Assembly: GCA_947652605.1 (NCBI GenBank)
Contig: OX393576.1
Location: 48,770,966-48,834,965 of the forward strand
DNA from: Elmis aenea
Lineage: Eukaryota; Arthropoda; Insecta; Coleoptera; Elmidae
Direction: 5' to 3'
Length of the DNA: 64,000 bases
The notes below the pieces were generated by a model, which was given only the letters and a program-made list of their open reading frames with translations, had not been told where the DNA came from and did no database searches. Positions 32,362 to 43,184 of this stretch are shown in pieces. Positions within the stretch are counted from its first letter, which is position 1; each line of letters begins with the position of its first letter. The position numbers and the translations under genes are program-made.

Positions 32362-34140
32362 CCAAACTTCTTCTTCTTCTTCTTCCTTCTTGACTATAGG
32401 CGATTCGCCTGTTTATTCTTCGTCCACTTGCCTATTGCTCTACGTTGAGGTTGTCGCTCCATCTTTTCCTAGGGCGTCCAACGCTCCTGCGTCCCAGTGG
32501 AGACTTATCGCGGGCGATTTTTACTATTCTCCCGTCGTCCATTCTATTAATATGTTCATTCCATTCTTTTCTTCTGTCTGTTACCCAGTTATTAATATCG
32601 TCTACTTTGCACGTTTTTCTTATTTCTTCATTTCTCTCCCTGTGTAGAAGTGTTTTACCTGTAATTCTGCGCAATACTTTCATTTCTGTTGTTTCTAGTT
32701 GTCTTTTAGTTTTTGACGTTTCTGGCCTGGTCTCCGCTGTATATGTCATGATAGGTCTAATTGTTGCTTTGTAGATTCTAGACTTGGCCTCAATTCCCAA
32801 GTTTTTGTTGCACCATATTGTATTATTTAGACATCCTGCTATCCTTGTTGCTTTAGTTGTTTGTTCCCTTACCTCTGCTTCCACATCGCCAAAGCCCGAA
32901 AGTTCTATCCCGAGATATTTGAATTTCATTTGCTGTTGGATAACCTCTCCATCGACTTCTAGTTTGCACCTCAAGGGTGTTTTTGAAGTTGTCATACATT
33001 TTGTTTTTGTGGAAGATATTGTCATGTTAAGTGATTTAGCTGTACAGTTGAACGAGTGAAAGAGTCTTTGTAAGTCGTCTTCACTCTCTGCAACGAGTGC
33101 AGCATCGTCGGCATAGCATACAATTTTTACCTCTCTATCTCCCATTTTGTATCCTCTCAATGATCGGACCTTCTGTATAATTTCGTCCATTATGATGTTG
33201 AAGAGAAGTGGGCTTAATGACTCCCCCTGGCGGATACCGCTACCAACTGGTATTGGTTCGGTAAGTCCTTCATCTAATTTTGCCTGTATTTGGTTTGCTG
33301 CATACATGTTCTCTATAGTCTTAATTATATTGTATGGGATTTGTCTATTATAAAGTATGTGTAGAACATCTTTTAGTTGGACTCGGTCAAACGCTTTGGT
33401 CAAGTCAATAAAGCACATATAGGCTGGCTTGTTGTATTCAATTGACTTTTCTGTTATTTGTCTTATGACAAAGACGGCATCCGTGCAGGATCTTCCTGAT
33501 CTAAATCCTTGTTGTTCATCTGCCAGCGAAGTGAAACTGTTAATTTTGTTCGTTAACACTTTTGTTGTTAGCTTTAATGTTGTGCTCAGCAGATTTATAC
33601 CTCTGTAGTTCGAGGGTACTTTCTTATCTCCTTTTTTAAACATAAGAATGGTGGTGCTGGTTCGCCATTCATCTGGGATTCTGTGTCGATATAGTATCTT
33701 CTGAATTAGAGTTGTTAATTCTTGTGTTAGTTCTCGTCCGCCGTATTTAAGTAGTTCGTTTGGTATTCCGTCTTGTCCAGCGCTCTTCCTGTTTTTTAAC
33801 TTCTGCAGAGCTAGTTGTACGTCGGATTTACAAATTTGGGCGTTTTCATTAATAGCTATTTCTGGTGTGTTTAGTTCCTCTTCTTCGTTTTGTGCTCTGT
33901 ATAGATCCGTTAGATAGTTGACCCAATCCTCTTTTTTTATGTGGTTTATTTCAATCAACTCGTTAACCTCTCTCCTCTGTGATCTGATGAGCCGCCAAAT
34001 CTGCTTTTGAAGTCCATAAAAGTCCTTTTCCAAGCGTTTTGAGAAGATTTCCCAGTATTGATTTTTGGTCTGTCTTACTAATTCATTGGTTTCATTCCTG
34101 ATCCGTCGATACTTGTTGTATGATTGTGGCGTACCTAGCG
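32362..34140 (-). mobile_element. RTE-like LINE, 5'-truncated
   Basis: The 3' end shows a short UTR and a TTC-repeat tail (GAA on the sense strand, 32368-32385). The coding frame is open upstream of the first Met to about 34137 (reading GTPQSYNKYRRIRNETNEL and onward) and then stops matching. The endonuclease is entirely missing. Typical 5' truncation of a target-primed insertion. Confidence 0.8.
32432..34033 (-). CDS. LINE reverse transcriptase, truncated but open (RTE-like)
   Basis: 533 codons without a stop. RT fingers KLKNRKSAGQDGIPNELLKY and NYRGINLLSTTLK; QQGFRSGRSCTDAVFVIRQI; motif A FIDLTKAFDRV; motif B GIRQGESLSPLLFN; motif C CYADDAAL (YADD about 307-310); thumb KYLGIEL; C-terminus RRSVGRPRKRWSDNL. 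All RT catalytic Asp residues are present, but the AP endonuclease is absent because the element is 5' truncated, so it could not transpose by itself. The true protein start is lost; the frame is open for ~35 codons above the Met at 34033. It differs clearly from the LINE at 7562 (a separate family of the same broad group). Confidence 0.88.
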   Translation of the reverse strand: MEKDFYGLQKQIWRLIRSQRREVNELIEINHIKKEDWVNYLTDLYRAQNEEEELNTPEIAINENAQICKSDVQLALQKLKNRKSAGQDGIPNELLKYGGRELTQELTTLIQKILYRHRIPDEWRTSTTILMFKKGDKKVPSNYRGINLLSTTLKLTTKVLTNKINSFTSLADEQQGFRSGRSCTDAVFVIRQITEKSIEYNKPAYMCFIDLTKAFDRVQLKDVLHILYNRQIPYNIIKTIENMYAANQIQAKLDEGLTEPIPVGSGIRQGESLSPLLFNIIMDEIIQKVRSLRGYKMGDREVKIVCYADDAALVAESEDDLQRLFHSFNCTAKSLNMTISSTKTKCMTTSKTPLRCKLEVDGEVIQQQMKFKYLGIELSGFGDVEAEVREQTTKATRIAGCLNNTIWCNKNLGIEAKSRIYKATIRPIMTYTAETRPETSKTKRQLETTEMKVLRRITGKTLLHRERNEEIRKTCKVDDINNWVTDRRKEWNEHINRMDDGRIVKIARDKSPLGRRSVGRPRKRWSDNLNVEQ

Positions 34141-34689
34141 TTCGATATGTTATAAAATATATCCAGTTAACTTCATCTTAACGTTTTAAGAGAAAACAAA
34201 CAAATAAGAAATATATAGACTTGTCAGAGACAATGACGAAGTATGAAATTATGAAGAATCTCTCAAGAAACTAAATTCTTTGAGGTAATTAGGACATTTT
34301 AAGCTGTAGTAGAATTATATTTCTGTACAATTATTACATGATATCCTTTCTGCTAAAATATATTAATAATTAATGATCTTCTTAGTAGGTACCAAATGAG
34401 GCAGAGTTATTTTATCTTAAGAAAGTAGCTCAGGTATTTTGATGTTCAAAAATTAAATTTGTAATAGTACTAATTTTGCTTAAATAACATGAGATTGGAT
34501 TGCATGAAAGCGATACGGTAATAAATATATAATCACTAGTATTAAAGTAAAACGTAAAACCAATAAAAAACGAAATAAAATATTCACAAAAATTGCTTAC
34601 GCATCAAAAAATATATACTGATATTGGTTGACGAATTTTTTTTACACTATTATATAATTTACTTATTAAATGAATAACATAAAATTGTT
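34141..34689. other. No recognised gene
   Basis: AT-rich, no ORF or repeat ends that I can support. Confidence 0.4.
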
Positions 34690-34900
34690 CTCTTCTTCTT
34701 TTTTTGTTGTTCTTGTTCTTTTTCATCTTAGGTAAACTGTCTGCTCCACCTTCTCGATACACTGTTATAGTCGCTTCCAACTCTTCATGGGTCTTTCAAC
34801 TTCTCCTCTTTCTCTTGGTTTATACTCTCTTTTTTTTGGTAATCTTAATTGTTTCATTCTGGTATTATGTTCTTCATAACTCTTACTGTTATCTTTTATT
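34690..34900 (-). pseudogene. LINE C-terminal remnant
   Basis: The minus strand reads KPRERGEVERPMKSWKRL, equivalent to the PKG-R-R-x-V/I-G-R-P-x-K-R-W end of RTE-like LINE proteins, and then a basic tail. An A/G-rich tail (TTCTTCTTTTTTTG on the plus strand, 34691-) looks like its 3' tail. Only the last ~70 codons are recognisable, with stops. Confidence 0.5.
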
Positions 34901-34934
34901 TTTTTTACGATATCGTAATAATACTCTTACATTT

Positions 34935-35790
34935 AAAAATCTTTGTTTATGCGCAATCCACAAACACTATTTGTCTTAAAGTAAAGTCCCAATGCAACAA
35001 CAATTTAATAGGGTCTTATTACCTGTTTGCAAAATATTTGTAAATAAACAAGTTTCACTTATTTTCTAAACCAGTTTTACGCACTAAATCAAGTAATAGA
35101 GATACCACCGTCGTCTCATACAGTTAAACTTCTTTAATATTATCATCGGATTTCTGTTAAGTCTTTTGTTGTACCTAAACGTTTTACAATGGTTTATTAA
35201 CTTTATAATTGTACACGAAACTGCACACAAAAGGCTAAACGAGACGTATAACGGTGGTCACTGAAATCGAAAATTTAACTTTTTACGGTTTGCTTGTCTT
35301 CCTTTTCCAATTAAAACTGTTTAAGTAAATTTGCAATCACAACTGTGAAGCAAGAGTGACCATTAGCCAATTAAATTACATAGCTCTTACACTGATTACA
35401 CACTGTTTACGGTCGGCTCGCATTTAAGTCTGATTTCGCATCATGAAAAAGCAATTTTCGTTAAAGTCTTGCTAGATAATTGTAATTACATGACTTACAA
35501 TTAGTATGTAAACATAGATTTGCCACTAAATAATAAAGGCAGTTGCGTCGTTTTGGGCGTTAACTTTTTGGATCAGTGAACTTATCAAAATCTAAGCTAC
35601 ACTCTTTATCACAACAAATAAATTAACTATTTATAGATTAAAGTTTACTTAAGAATGTGTAATAATTTGCAAGCATTATAAATTTGTAACCAATCGATTT
35701 AGGTCCATTTTTGGGCTCTTTTCACTAAAAAAAGATTCGTTGAAACAACTGGAAACGTGATTGTCGAAAGTTACAAATTATTTGTGTTTA
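34935..35790. other. No recognised gene
   Basis: AT-rich. Nothing supported on either strand. Confidence 0.4.
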
Positions 35791-35798
35791 CAAAAAAT

Positions 35799-37005
35799 CA
35801 GGGTTGAGCAGATTTAAATCAATTGATTTAAATCACGATTTAAATCATGATTTAAATCAAGTGATTTTTAAAAAAAATCATTGATTTAAATCAAGTGATT
35901 TTTTTAAAAAAATTATTAATTTAAATCACGGATTATGTGAGTACAATATAATATTAATTTATAATAAAACAAAATTGTATTACTATTAGTAATTAAATAC
36001 ACGAAATGGTGAATAAACCATATCAATTTGCTCTTGTAAAGTAATATTCATTGTGGAAATGCAATAATTCAAAATATAAATGACAAGTTTTTGACGTTAG
36101 CGTAGTGAACAGTCAGTTTTTTCAATTTCCACGGCACTCTATTGCTTCAATAACGATTTGAAAAAAAATGTCGAATATCTCGAAAAGTATGAGTTTTGGG
36201 TATAGGACATACTTAACAAAATATGAAGCTCTTTTAAAGACGAATTCGATGACATAAAAAAAGGGGTTTGCATTTGAAAAAATCGAGTTACGAGCTTTTG
36301 AAAATCATGGAAGTTGCCACCTATTTATAAACACCCCTGTATGTGTGATCAAATTTTTTCATATCGAGCGAACAGAGAAATTTTTTCTGCATGTCCATAC
36401 CAAATTACAACTCTGTATTTCAAAATAACTTTAGGAGAATTTTTTAAATAAAGACTTAAAACCTTAAATAGTTTAGAAAATAATTTTTTTTTTACAACGC
36501 CGTATAAAAACCTGTAGTACTTTATATTGATGCAAAGCTGTAATTAAGGCGGTCAAAAATATGAAATAAAAAATTGGGTGTTGTATTTGAAATATAAAAG
36601 TTGCTATTAGTTCCAGAAAGGTGACTCACCCTGTATATTTGAAAATATTTTTATTGCGTTGTTTAGAAAAAACTGTATAAAATAGCATTATTTTGAATCA
36701 ACTTCATATCTCAAGCCGTTTAGCCACAATCGACCGATCCCGCACTAATGACTCACCCTGTATATAATTAATTAAACATCACCATTTAGCACTGATTTTT
36801 TCAAAATTCTTAATCATTATATTTAATTTTTCATTTTGACAAAAATTTACCATTGAATTAAATATATGGTTATTAAATATATTGGCACAAAACAGAAATA
36901 GCATGTGAATATGTCACTAAATTCGATAATATGGTACATTTGATTTAAATCAAAAAAATCGATTTTTTGATTTTTTTAAAAAAATCATGATTTTTATCCA
37001 CCCTG
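35799..37005. mobile_element. hAT-like non-autonomous element with 8-bp duplication
   Basis: 1207 bp bounded by the exact octamer CAAAAAAT on both sides (35791-35798 and 37006-37013). Ends CAGGGTTGAGCAG and, in reverse complement, CAGGGTGGATAAAAATC. Both subterminal zones carry arrays of GATTTAAATC / AAAAAATCATGATTTTT palindromic words (35809-35935 and 36940-36990). 8-bp duplications with CAGGG ends are characteristic of hAT. The middle was invaded by a CAGGGTG-type element (36100-36760). No hAT transposase remains. Confidence 0.8.
36100..36760. repeat. Degenerate CAGGGTG-type palindrome inside the hAT
   Basis: The right end GACTCACCCTG is followed by TA (36761-36762). Internal ACACCCCTGTATG (36339-) and GACTCACCCTGTATA (36620-) repeat the end motif. 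Parts resemble 30030-30210 (GAATATCTCGA/AACA, ATTTGAAAAAA.CGAGTTA). The left terminus cannot be found. Limits are approximate. Confidence 0.5.
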
Positions 37006-37238
37006 CAAAAAATATATTAAGATTAATATTGTCTACTAAAAAATGTAAATAAAACATTCAACAAGAAACTGATTGACAGTGTTAGTGACTGAGTTAATAT
37101 TTGGCGTAAAGGCAGTTTAAATTAAATACTAACAAATAGCAACACTTATTTTTGGTCTCATGTGCCATCTAGTTCCCACTTTTAAAGTAATCAAAGTTAC
37201 TTTGTGTTTTATATTCCTTTGCTGTTTTGGTTTTGTTA

Positions 37239-37445
37239 ATGTTCAATACAGTAATTAAATTCTGTTCTGTTGATATTAGAAAACAGCTAGCTGCTACAAA
37301 TCTAGGTTGGCAATACAGAATTTTGATCATTGCAGAAAACATTTTACGAGACAAAGAGGATGGTGTGATATTTGAATCTCTTAAAGTAAAGAGCGACAAT
37401 GTATTTCAAGTTGGCAAAAAATCTAAATTTGTTTTAAAGATATAA
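37239..37445 (+). CDS. Unidentified small coding candidate, possible terminal exon
   Basis: From ATG 37239, 68 codons reading through QLAATNLGWQYRILIIAENI and LRDKEDGVIFESLKVKSDNV to a stop at 37443-37445. Composition (Asp, Glu, Gly, Trp, Gln present) is more protein-like than the neighbouring chance frames. A pyrimidine-rich run followed by TTCAATACAG (ending near 37251) could be an acceptor, and AATAAA occurs downstream near 37604. I do not recognise the protein; it might equally be a fragment of an unrecognised transposon. Confidence 0.2.
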   Translation: MFNTVIKFCSVDIRKQLAATNLGWQYRILIIAENILRDKEDGVIFESLKVKSDNVFQVGKKSKFVLKI

Positions 37446-37449
37446 CTAG

Positions 37450-38830
37450 GTGGTTCATTGTAGTTCTGTTTTCATTTAATCATCTCATAATTATTCAGAC
37501 AGTTTGAGTTAAATTACGAATTTAAATTACTGGCTTGTTTTCACCTTATAAATCTGTTTGTGATCTATTAAGGCCAAAGTAACTGGCATGAATATAATAA
37601 ATAATAGGTACTCCTATTTAATATAAACTGACGTGAGATTGAAATTTAGTCTAAATATAAAATTGAAATGAAATGTATTATTCTAATTTATTTTCAAGGT
37701 CTACGATTTTAATTCCATCAAATATTGCAGGTTTACCTATACATTACCAATAAACCTGCAATAACTAGGGAAATATTAATTTTGGTCATAGAACCACTTA
37801 CATGATGTTTAAAGGCTATTAAATTATCTACTTTTTTTCTTTAAAATCTAGCTAAATGTTTATATTATTTTAAAAGAAAGTTTTTTTAAAAATATATTAG
37901 AGCCACATACGGTATAAGAAAAGAATATTAATATTCTATAACCCACAAACGTGTGAGTTTACTTTTTGAGTATCCACTTTACTCTTTAATTGTCATTTGC
38001 TTTGGAAATTAAAATGATAAGCGATTGTTTAGAGCGAATGGGTAAGTTTAATTACAAAATGTAGACATTTTGTTACTTAACAAATACTAATTATTACTAT
38101 ATAATTTTATTATCACCGAAAACAAACATACTTTCCTAACAACGAATAGGAGAAGCGAATATGAATTGTCAAGCAGTATAAACAGCACCAAATATTTACA
38201 AAGCGATCGTGTTAATTGTAACGTTACAGTAAACATAATTTATCCTTAATCACTTACCAATTGACATTCACAGTAAACATCGCACCCTGCATCAATGCAC
38301 ATAACGTCGACGAATTTTCATAAAGATTTTGTGGAAGCTAGTACGTACGTCTAAAATGCTGAGTGTGAATTCCTTTTTACATACAAAATTTAGTTTATCT
38401 AATCCATTCACCATACATGTACGCTGTTTTTGCGGAATCGGCAAAAGTGACAATGCTCTTTGGAACAGAACGTCGAAGTGTTATGCGATAATAAAATTAA
38501 TAGTTTTGTCTCTAAAAAATATGCTCACATGAAAGTTTTTTATTGATAGAAAATATAAAGCCGTTTTAATTTTCTCCTTATATCACAAGTCCTGGTTTTT
38601 ATTAAAAGCAATCAAAACAAAATCAAATAACTAAACTATCTAGAACAGTTTTCTTCTGAATTTTTTGCATATGCGTGTAAGAAAGAAATAGTAACAATTT
38701 ACATAGCTTTGAATTAAAAAATAATAATGTGGTTAATAACTTTAATATGTTACAGATATTATTACTAACTTAAAAATTTTAAATCCACCTAACAACTAAA
38801 TTTTGAATTTTTTAAATTCATTTCTTCCTA
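37450..38830. other. No recognised gene
   Basis: AT-rich, only short frames (for example 67 codons at 38329). No repeat ends identified. Confidence 0.4.
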
Positions 38831-38835
38831 GTTTT

Positions 38836-39525
38836 TATAGACCAATATCATTTCTCCCAATGACATAAAAGACTCAAGCGAATTAAAGAATAAAATAACC
38901 TAATCTGGAATATCAATTTCCGTGAACAATACTCTATAAAAGGCCAAAACCATAAACTAAATTACCTATGTATTAGAAAATGCTTTTCAAGTCGAAAAAT
39001 ATGCACAGCAGTATTCCTTGACGTTGCACATGCGTTTGATGGAGTGAAGCACCAAGCACTGCTGCACAATCTTAATAAAACCCAACCAAAATATTATTTT
39101 AATATTACAAAGTCATACTTTAAAGAAAATATGTTCTGGGTGAGATACGAGGAACAGCCTTTAAACAAGTAACAGCGGGAGTTTCAAAAGGTAATTAGCT
39201 GAGATCACTGCTGTCCCTTCCGTACACAAATGATTCGCCAAAAACAGATTAAACAATATTAGCAACATTTGCCGTTAACATCATTATTTTAGTAGTGAAT
39301 AAAATCAAAAAACCAGCTGCAAAAAAATAGCAAAACTCCATAAATAACGGAACGGAATGGACAAAGAAGTAGTGAACTAAATCAACAGTCAATACACACA
39401 AAACTTCACAAAAAGAAGAAACAAACAAAACTTGCCTGTAACAATTAATGGCATTATCGTTGGATGATGCAAAGGTGAAGCTTAATATCTTAGGATGACA
39501 TTAGACGTCAAGCCTACGTAAAAAT
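38836..39525 (+). pseudogene. Jockey-type reverse transcriptase remnant
   Basis: Collinear jockey RT blocks with many stops: YRPISFLP (38836), FREQYSIKGQNHKLNYL, then KICTAVFLDVAHAFDGVKHQ (motif A with its Asp, about 39005-39064), LLHNLNKTQPKYYFNITKSY, a motif B remnant AGVSKGN-stop-LRSLLSLPYTND, and motif C decayed to TFAVNIII (both Asp lost). NLPVTINGIIV and a YLRMTLDVKPT segment follow, equivalent to the family's KYLGMTLD. It is older than the jockey at 31430 and on the opposite strand. It ends just before the palindrome at 39555. Confidence 0.75.
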
Positions 39526-39554
39526 ATCTTAATAATTACTTATTTTATAATATA

Positions 39555-41842
39555 CAGGGTGAGTCACGACGGACGCGTCGGAGTTTTATGGCGAAACGGT
39601 TTATATTTTCCAATTTCTGTCGCTGTTAGATTATGGAAGTCAATAAGGGCTACATTTTAAAAATATTTTCAAACATACAGGGTGCTCCAAAAAAGAGTGG
39701 CATATCAAAGTTATACTTTTTCTTATGGAACACCCCGTATATTTTTACATTTTTGGATTCCTCTTTAAATTTAATTCAAAAAATGTAAAAAGGTCATATG
39801 GGTCTAAAGTCAACCGTTCTCGTGAAAATTGCATTTTCATGAAAATACAGTATTTTCAAAAATTTTCAACATTTAAAAACTTGGAGAAGTCTGAAGAAAT
39901 TCGCTTGGAGATAAGATTGACAATAGATTATGTAACACTTTGCACCACCTACATTTTTAAAATATTATACAGGGCGTTTTTTTACGCTTGGTCAAACTTG
40001 TGAAACTTTAAACATCGATAATTCTTTTTTTTTTTAAATACAACACCCTATATTTTTTTACACCGTCTTATAGAAAATTTAATTCTCTTTCGAAAACATT
40101 AATCCTGTTTTATACCTAAAATTGATATTTTCCGAGATATCGCGATTTTATTGTTAATTATTAGGGCAAAGTCATATTTTCGAGTAGGCTATGAAGGTGG
40201 ACAGCGGTAAGTTGAAACAATTGAAAGAAAGAACAAGAAAGGTTTAGTTTTATCTTTTGCCTACGCATTTTTGACATTTTTTTATAATGAAGAGCAATCT
40301 CACGTTTAAATAAAGGTTTCTTAAAATTATTTATGCATTTATTTATTGGACCAGTATGATAAGATGATTACTAAATCCTATAAACCATTTTTTGTATGTT
40401 TATAATACGACACTCGGTTCTACCAAAATGTCTTTGCTTAAATTCTGGTTCCACGCATTTTGCAACCATTGTGTTTTATACAGTGTGCACAATGTTTAAT
40501 GTAAGTAAGTGTTTATGGTGTGTTAACTAAAATATACCTAAATACACAGAAAATATTTAAAATTCGGACCGTAGTAACTTTAATTGAACATTTATAAAAA
40601 TATTTCTAGTGATAACTAAAATGTATGTAATAATAATTCAAAAACAAAATTTAACAGCCGATTACAATAAATGCTCAACGTGACGACCATCCTCTTGAAT
40701 ACACATTGTGATCCTCTTTTCAAGTGAACGTCTTACATTAAGCAACATATTAGGAGTGATTGCCTTAAAAGTTTTTGAATTACTATTACATGCATTTTAG
40801 TTATCACTAGAAATATTTTTACAAATGTTCAATTAAAGTTACTACGGTCCCAATTTGAAATATTTTCTATGTATTTATATTTTAGTTAACACACCATAAA
40901 CACTTATACTTACATTAAACATTGTGCACACTGTATAAAACACAATGGTTGCAAAATGCGTGGAACCAGAATTTAAGCAGACATTTTGGTAGAACCGAGT
41001 GTCGTATTATAAACATACAAAAAATGGTTTATAGGATTTAGTAATCAACTTATCATACTGGTCCAATAAATAAATGCATAAATAATTTTAAGAAATCTCG
41101 ATTTAAACGTGAGATTGCTCTTCATTATAAAAAAATGTCAAAAATGCGTAGGCGAAAGATAAAACTAAACCTTTCTTGTTCTTTCTTTCAATTGTTTCAA
41201 CTTACCGCGGTCTACCTTCATAGCCTACTGGAAAATATCACTTTGCCCTAATAATTAACAATAAATCGCGATATCTCGGAAAATGTCAATTTTAAGTATA
41301 AAACAGTATCAATGTTTTCGAAAGAGAATTAAATTTTCTATAAGACGATGTAAAAAAATATAGGGTTTTGTATTTAAAAAAAATGAGTTATCGATGTTTA
41401 AAGTTTTACAAGTTTGACCAAGCGTAGAAAACGCCCTGTATAATATCTTAAAAATGTAGGTGGTGCAAAGTGTTACATAATCTATTGCCAATCTTATCTC
41501 CAAGCGAATTTCTTCAGACTTCTCAAAGTTTTCAAATGTTGAAAATGTTTGAAAATACTGTATTTTCATGAAAATGCAATTTTCACGAGAACGGTTGACT
41601 TTAGACCCATACATTTTTTGAATTAAATTTAAAGAGGAATCCAAAAATGTAAAAATATACAGGGTGTTCCATAAGAAAAAGTATAACTTTGATATGCCAC
41701 TCTTTTTTGGAGCACCCTGTATGTTTGAAAATATTTTTAAAATGTAGCCCTTATTGACTTACATTATCTAACAGCGAAAGAAATTGGAAAATATAAACCG
41801 TTTCGCCATAAAACTCCGACGCGTCCGTCGTGACTCACCCTG
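39555..41842. repeat. 2.3-kb near-perfect palindromic element
   Basis: 2288 bp flanked by TA on both sides, with termini CAGGGTGAGTCACGACGGAC on each end. Arms of ~1.09 kb (39555-40645 and 40771-41842) are inverted copies with only scattered differences and small indels; the loop is 125 bp. Each arm contains an internal CAGGGTGCTCC...GGAACACCCCG-type module (39676-39740 and its mirror). The loop carries the last ~38 codons of a transposase on the minus strand. Frames at 39725-40003 and 41309-41644 are mirror-image by-products of the arms. High arm identity implies recent formation or conversion between arms. Confidence 0.92.
40662..40776 (-). pseudogene. Transposase C-terminus in the palindrome loop
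   Basis: The frame starts at the inner end of the right arm and reads SKTFKAITPNMLLNVRRSLE then KRITMCIQEDGRHVEHLL and a stop (40662-40664). ITP-x-x-L-x-N-V...R-x-x-x-C-x-x-x-x-G-x-H-x-EHLL is the style of C-terminus I associate with a Tc1/mariner-type transposase group common in arthropods. No DDE residue remains. The stop is followed at once by the other arm, so the arm corresponds to the 3' UTR and TIR of the ancestral element. Confidence 0.65.
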
Positions 41843-41844
41843 TA

Positions 41845-42435
41845 TAACCAACGTATAATCATTTTTCATGTTATATTAAAGTAACTTTAAAATAATAGCA
41901 ATCAAGAACCATTACAAAGTTAAAAAATCGAGATAATTAATTGTATCAATCAAAAGTTTCATTTTACAAAATAAAACAACGACAAAGCTCAAAAAGTTAC
42001 TATCATACATCACACTTTATTTTAATACTGAATTTTACATGCAAAAGCACGTAGAAATGTACCGGTACATAGCTCTGATATTATGAAAAACAAATAAGTT
42101 ATAAGGACGTGCCAAACTAAATTCTGAATTTATTTTGGGCTGTATCTTAAAATATTTCATATCCGTTGTTACTAATAATAATAATGTAATTTATTTAGCG
42201 ATTTGCTAACTATGTTTACATTTTATAAATGCGAAAAAATGTAGAAGGTGATTCCTTATCGATAATTAACGAGAGTCTTTTATATCACTTTTTTTCCTTA
42301 GACGTCTCCTTTCGGAGTTACACCCCCCTAAAGTAGGTTTTTATTTTATTTCTCAAATCTGAATAAATGTAGGAGAATGATATTTTGTAGATGTTTTATG
42401 CTTATTAAAAGGTTTCCCATAGTAATATATTTAAT
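41845..42435. other. No recognised gene
   Basis: AT-rich flank of the palindrome. No ORF, RNA gene or terminus that I can support. Confidence 0.4.
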
Positions 42436-42439
42436 CATC

Positions 42440-42735
42440 TCCCACCTTCACATGGGGCTGAAAAGTGCGACTCCTGTTGGTTTTTTATTCAAAACCTTTT
42501 GGAGGGTAAAAATTTTGCAATAAAAAAATCTGTTTTTGAAAGCTTGATTTATTTATAAACTTTTTTCATTCATTAACTTTTCTCGTAAAACCTTTAGTGT
42601 TTGAGTAAAAAATAATATAAGTGAAGATGCAACATTAAATATTCAAAGATAAAACGATTCATTTTGGTGGGCCATGGTTTGTCTATGCTGGGTAGAATTG
42701 ACGGGTGTAATTCATTTAGAAATAAAATACTACTG
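42440..42735. repeat. Dispersed repeat GGGGCTGAAAAGTGC, copy 1
   Basis: Shares long stretches with 55290-55560: GGGGCTGAAAAGTGC, AAAATTTTGCAAT, GAAAGCTTGATT, TTTTTCTCGTAAAACCT, CGATTCATTTTGGTGG, CCATGGTTTGT and GGGTAGAATTGAC. Only the left half is present here. The family looks palindromic in the second copy. Confidence 0.65.
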
Positions 42736-42969
42736 TTAAACTCTTCTCATAATGCTACTTGCCGTTATAACATGTATTTTTATACGAAATACACTGATAC
42801 AAAATAAAGCATTCTCTGCATTTGTAACCATTCGATTGTTCTAAATCTGAATTTTTTATAATATTGGTTCACTTTAAGCTAAAAACTAGGATGACGTTCG
42901 TAAAAACAAAGATATTAAGTTAAAAGCAAACCAGACAGTGTAGCTTTTAAAACAGCATTATGCAAGTAA

Positions 42970-43179
42970 AGGGTAGTTCACACGGTGACATTTGATGTCG
43001 CGACATCAAAAGTTCCGACATCAAATCTCACCGTGAGAACTACCCAAGTATGGTAGGCTTACGTCAAATGTCGAACTGTTAATACTTATCGGTCGTGACA
43101 TCGTGGCATCGCGACATCAGGCCGTTCACACTGTGATATTTGATGTCGCGACATGAAATGTCACAGTGTGAACTACCCT
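42970..43179. repeat. PIF/Harbinger-like MITE (210 bp)
   Basis: Inverted ends AGGGTAGTTCACACGGTGAC and AGGGTAGTTCACACTGTGAC continuing ATTTGATGTCGCGACATC, flanked by the 3-bp duplication TAA (42967-42969 and 43180-43182). A TWA duplication and a G-rich start fit PIF/Harbinger. Several GATGTCGCGACATC palindromes occur inside, and an inner GGTAGTTC-type end (43036) suggests internal rearrangement. No ORF. Confidence 0.7.
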
Positions 43180-43184
43180 TAAGT

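Noticed and set aside
32186..33353. Plus-strand ORFs over the second LINE
   Set aside because: Shadows of the minus-strand RT frame.
39725..40003. ORF of 92 codons and its mirror at 41309-41644
   Set aside because: Both lie in the arms of one palindrome and are mirror images; similarity between them is not evidence of a gene.
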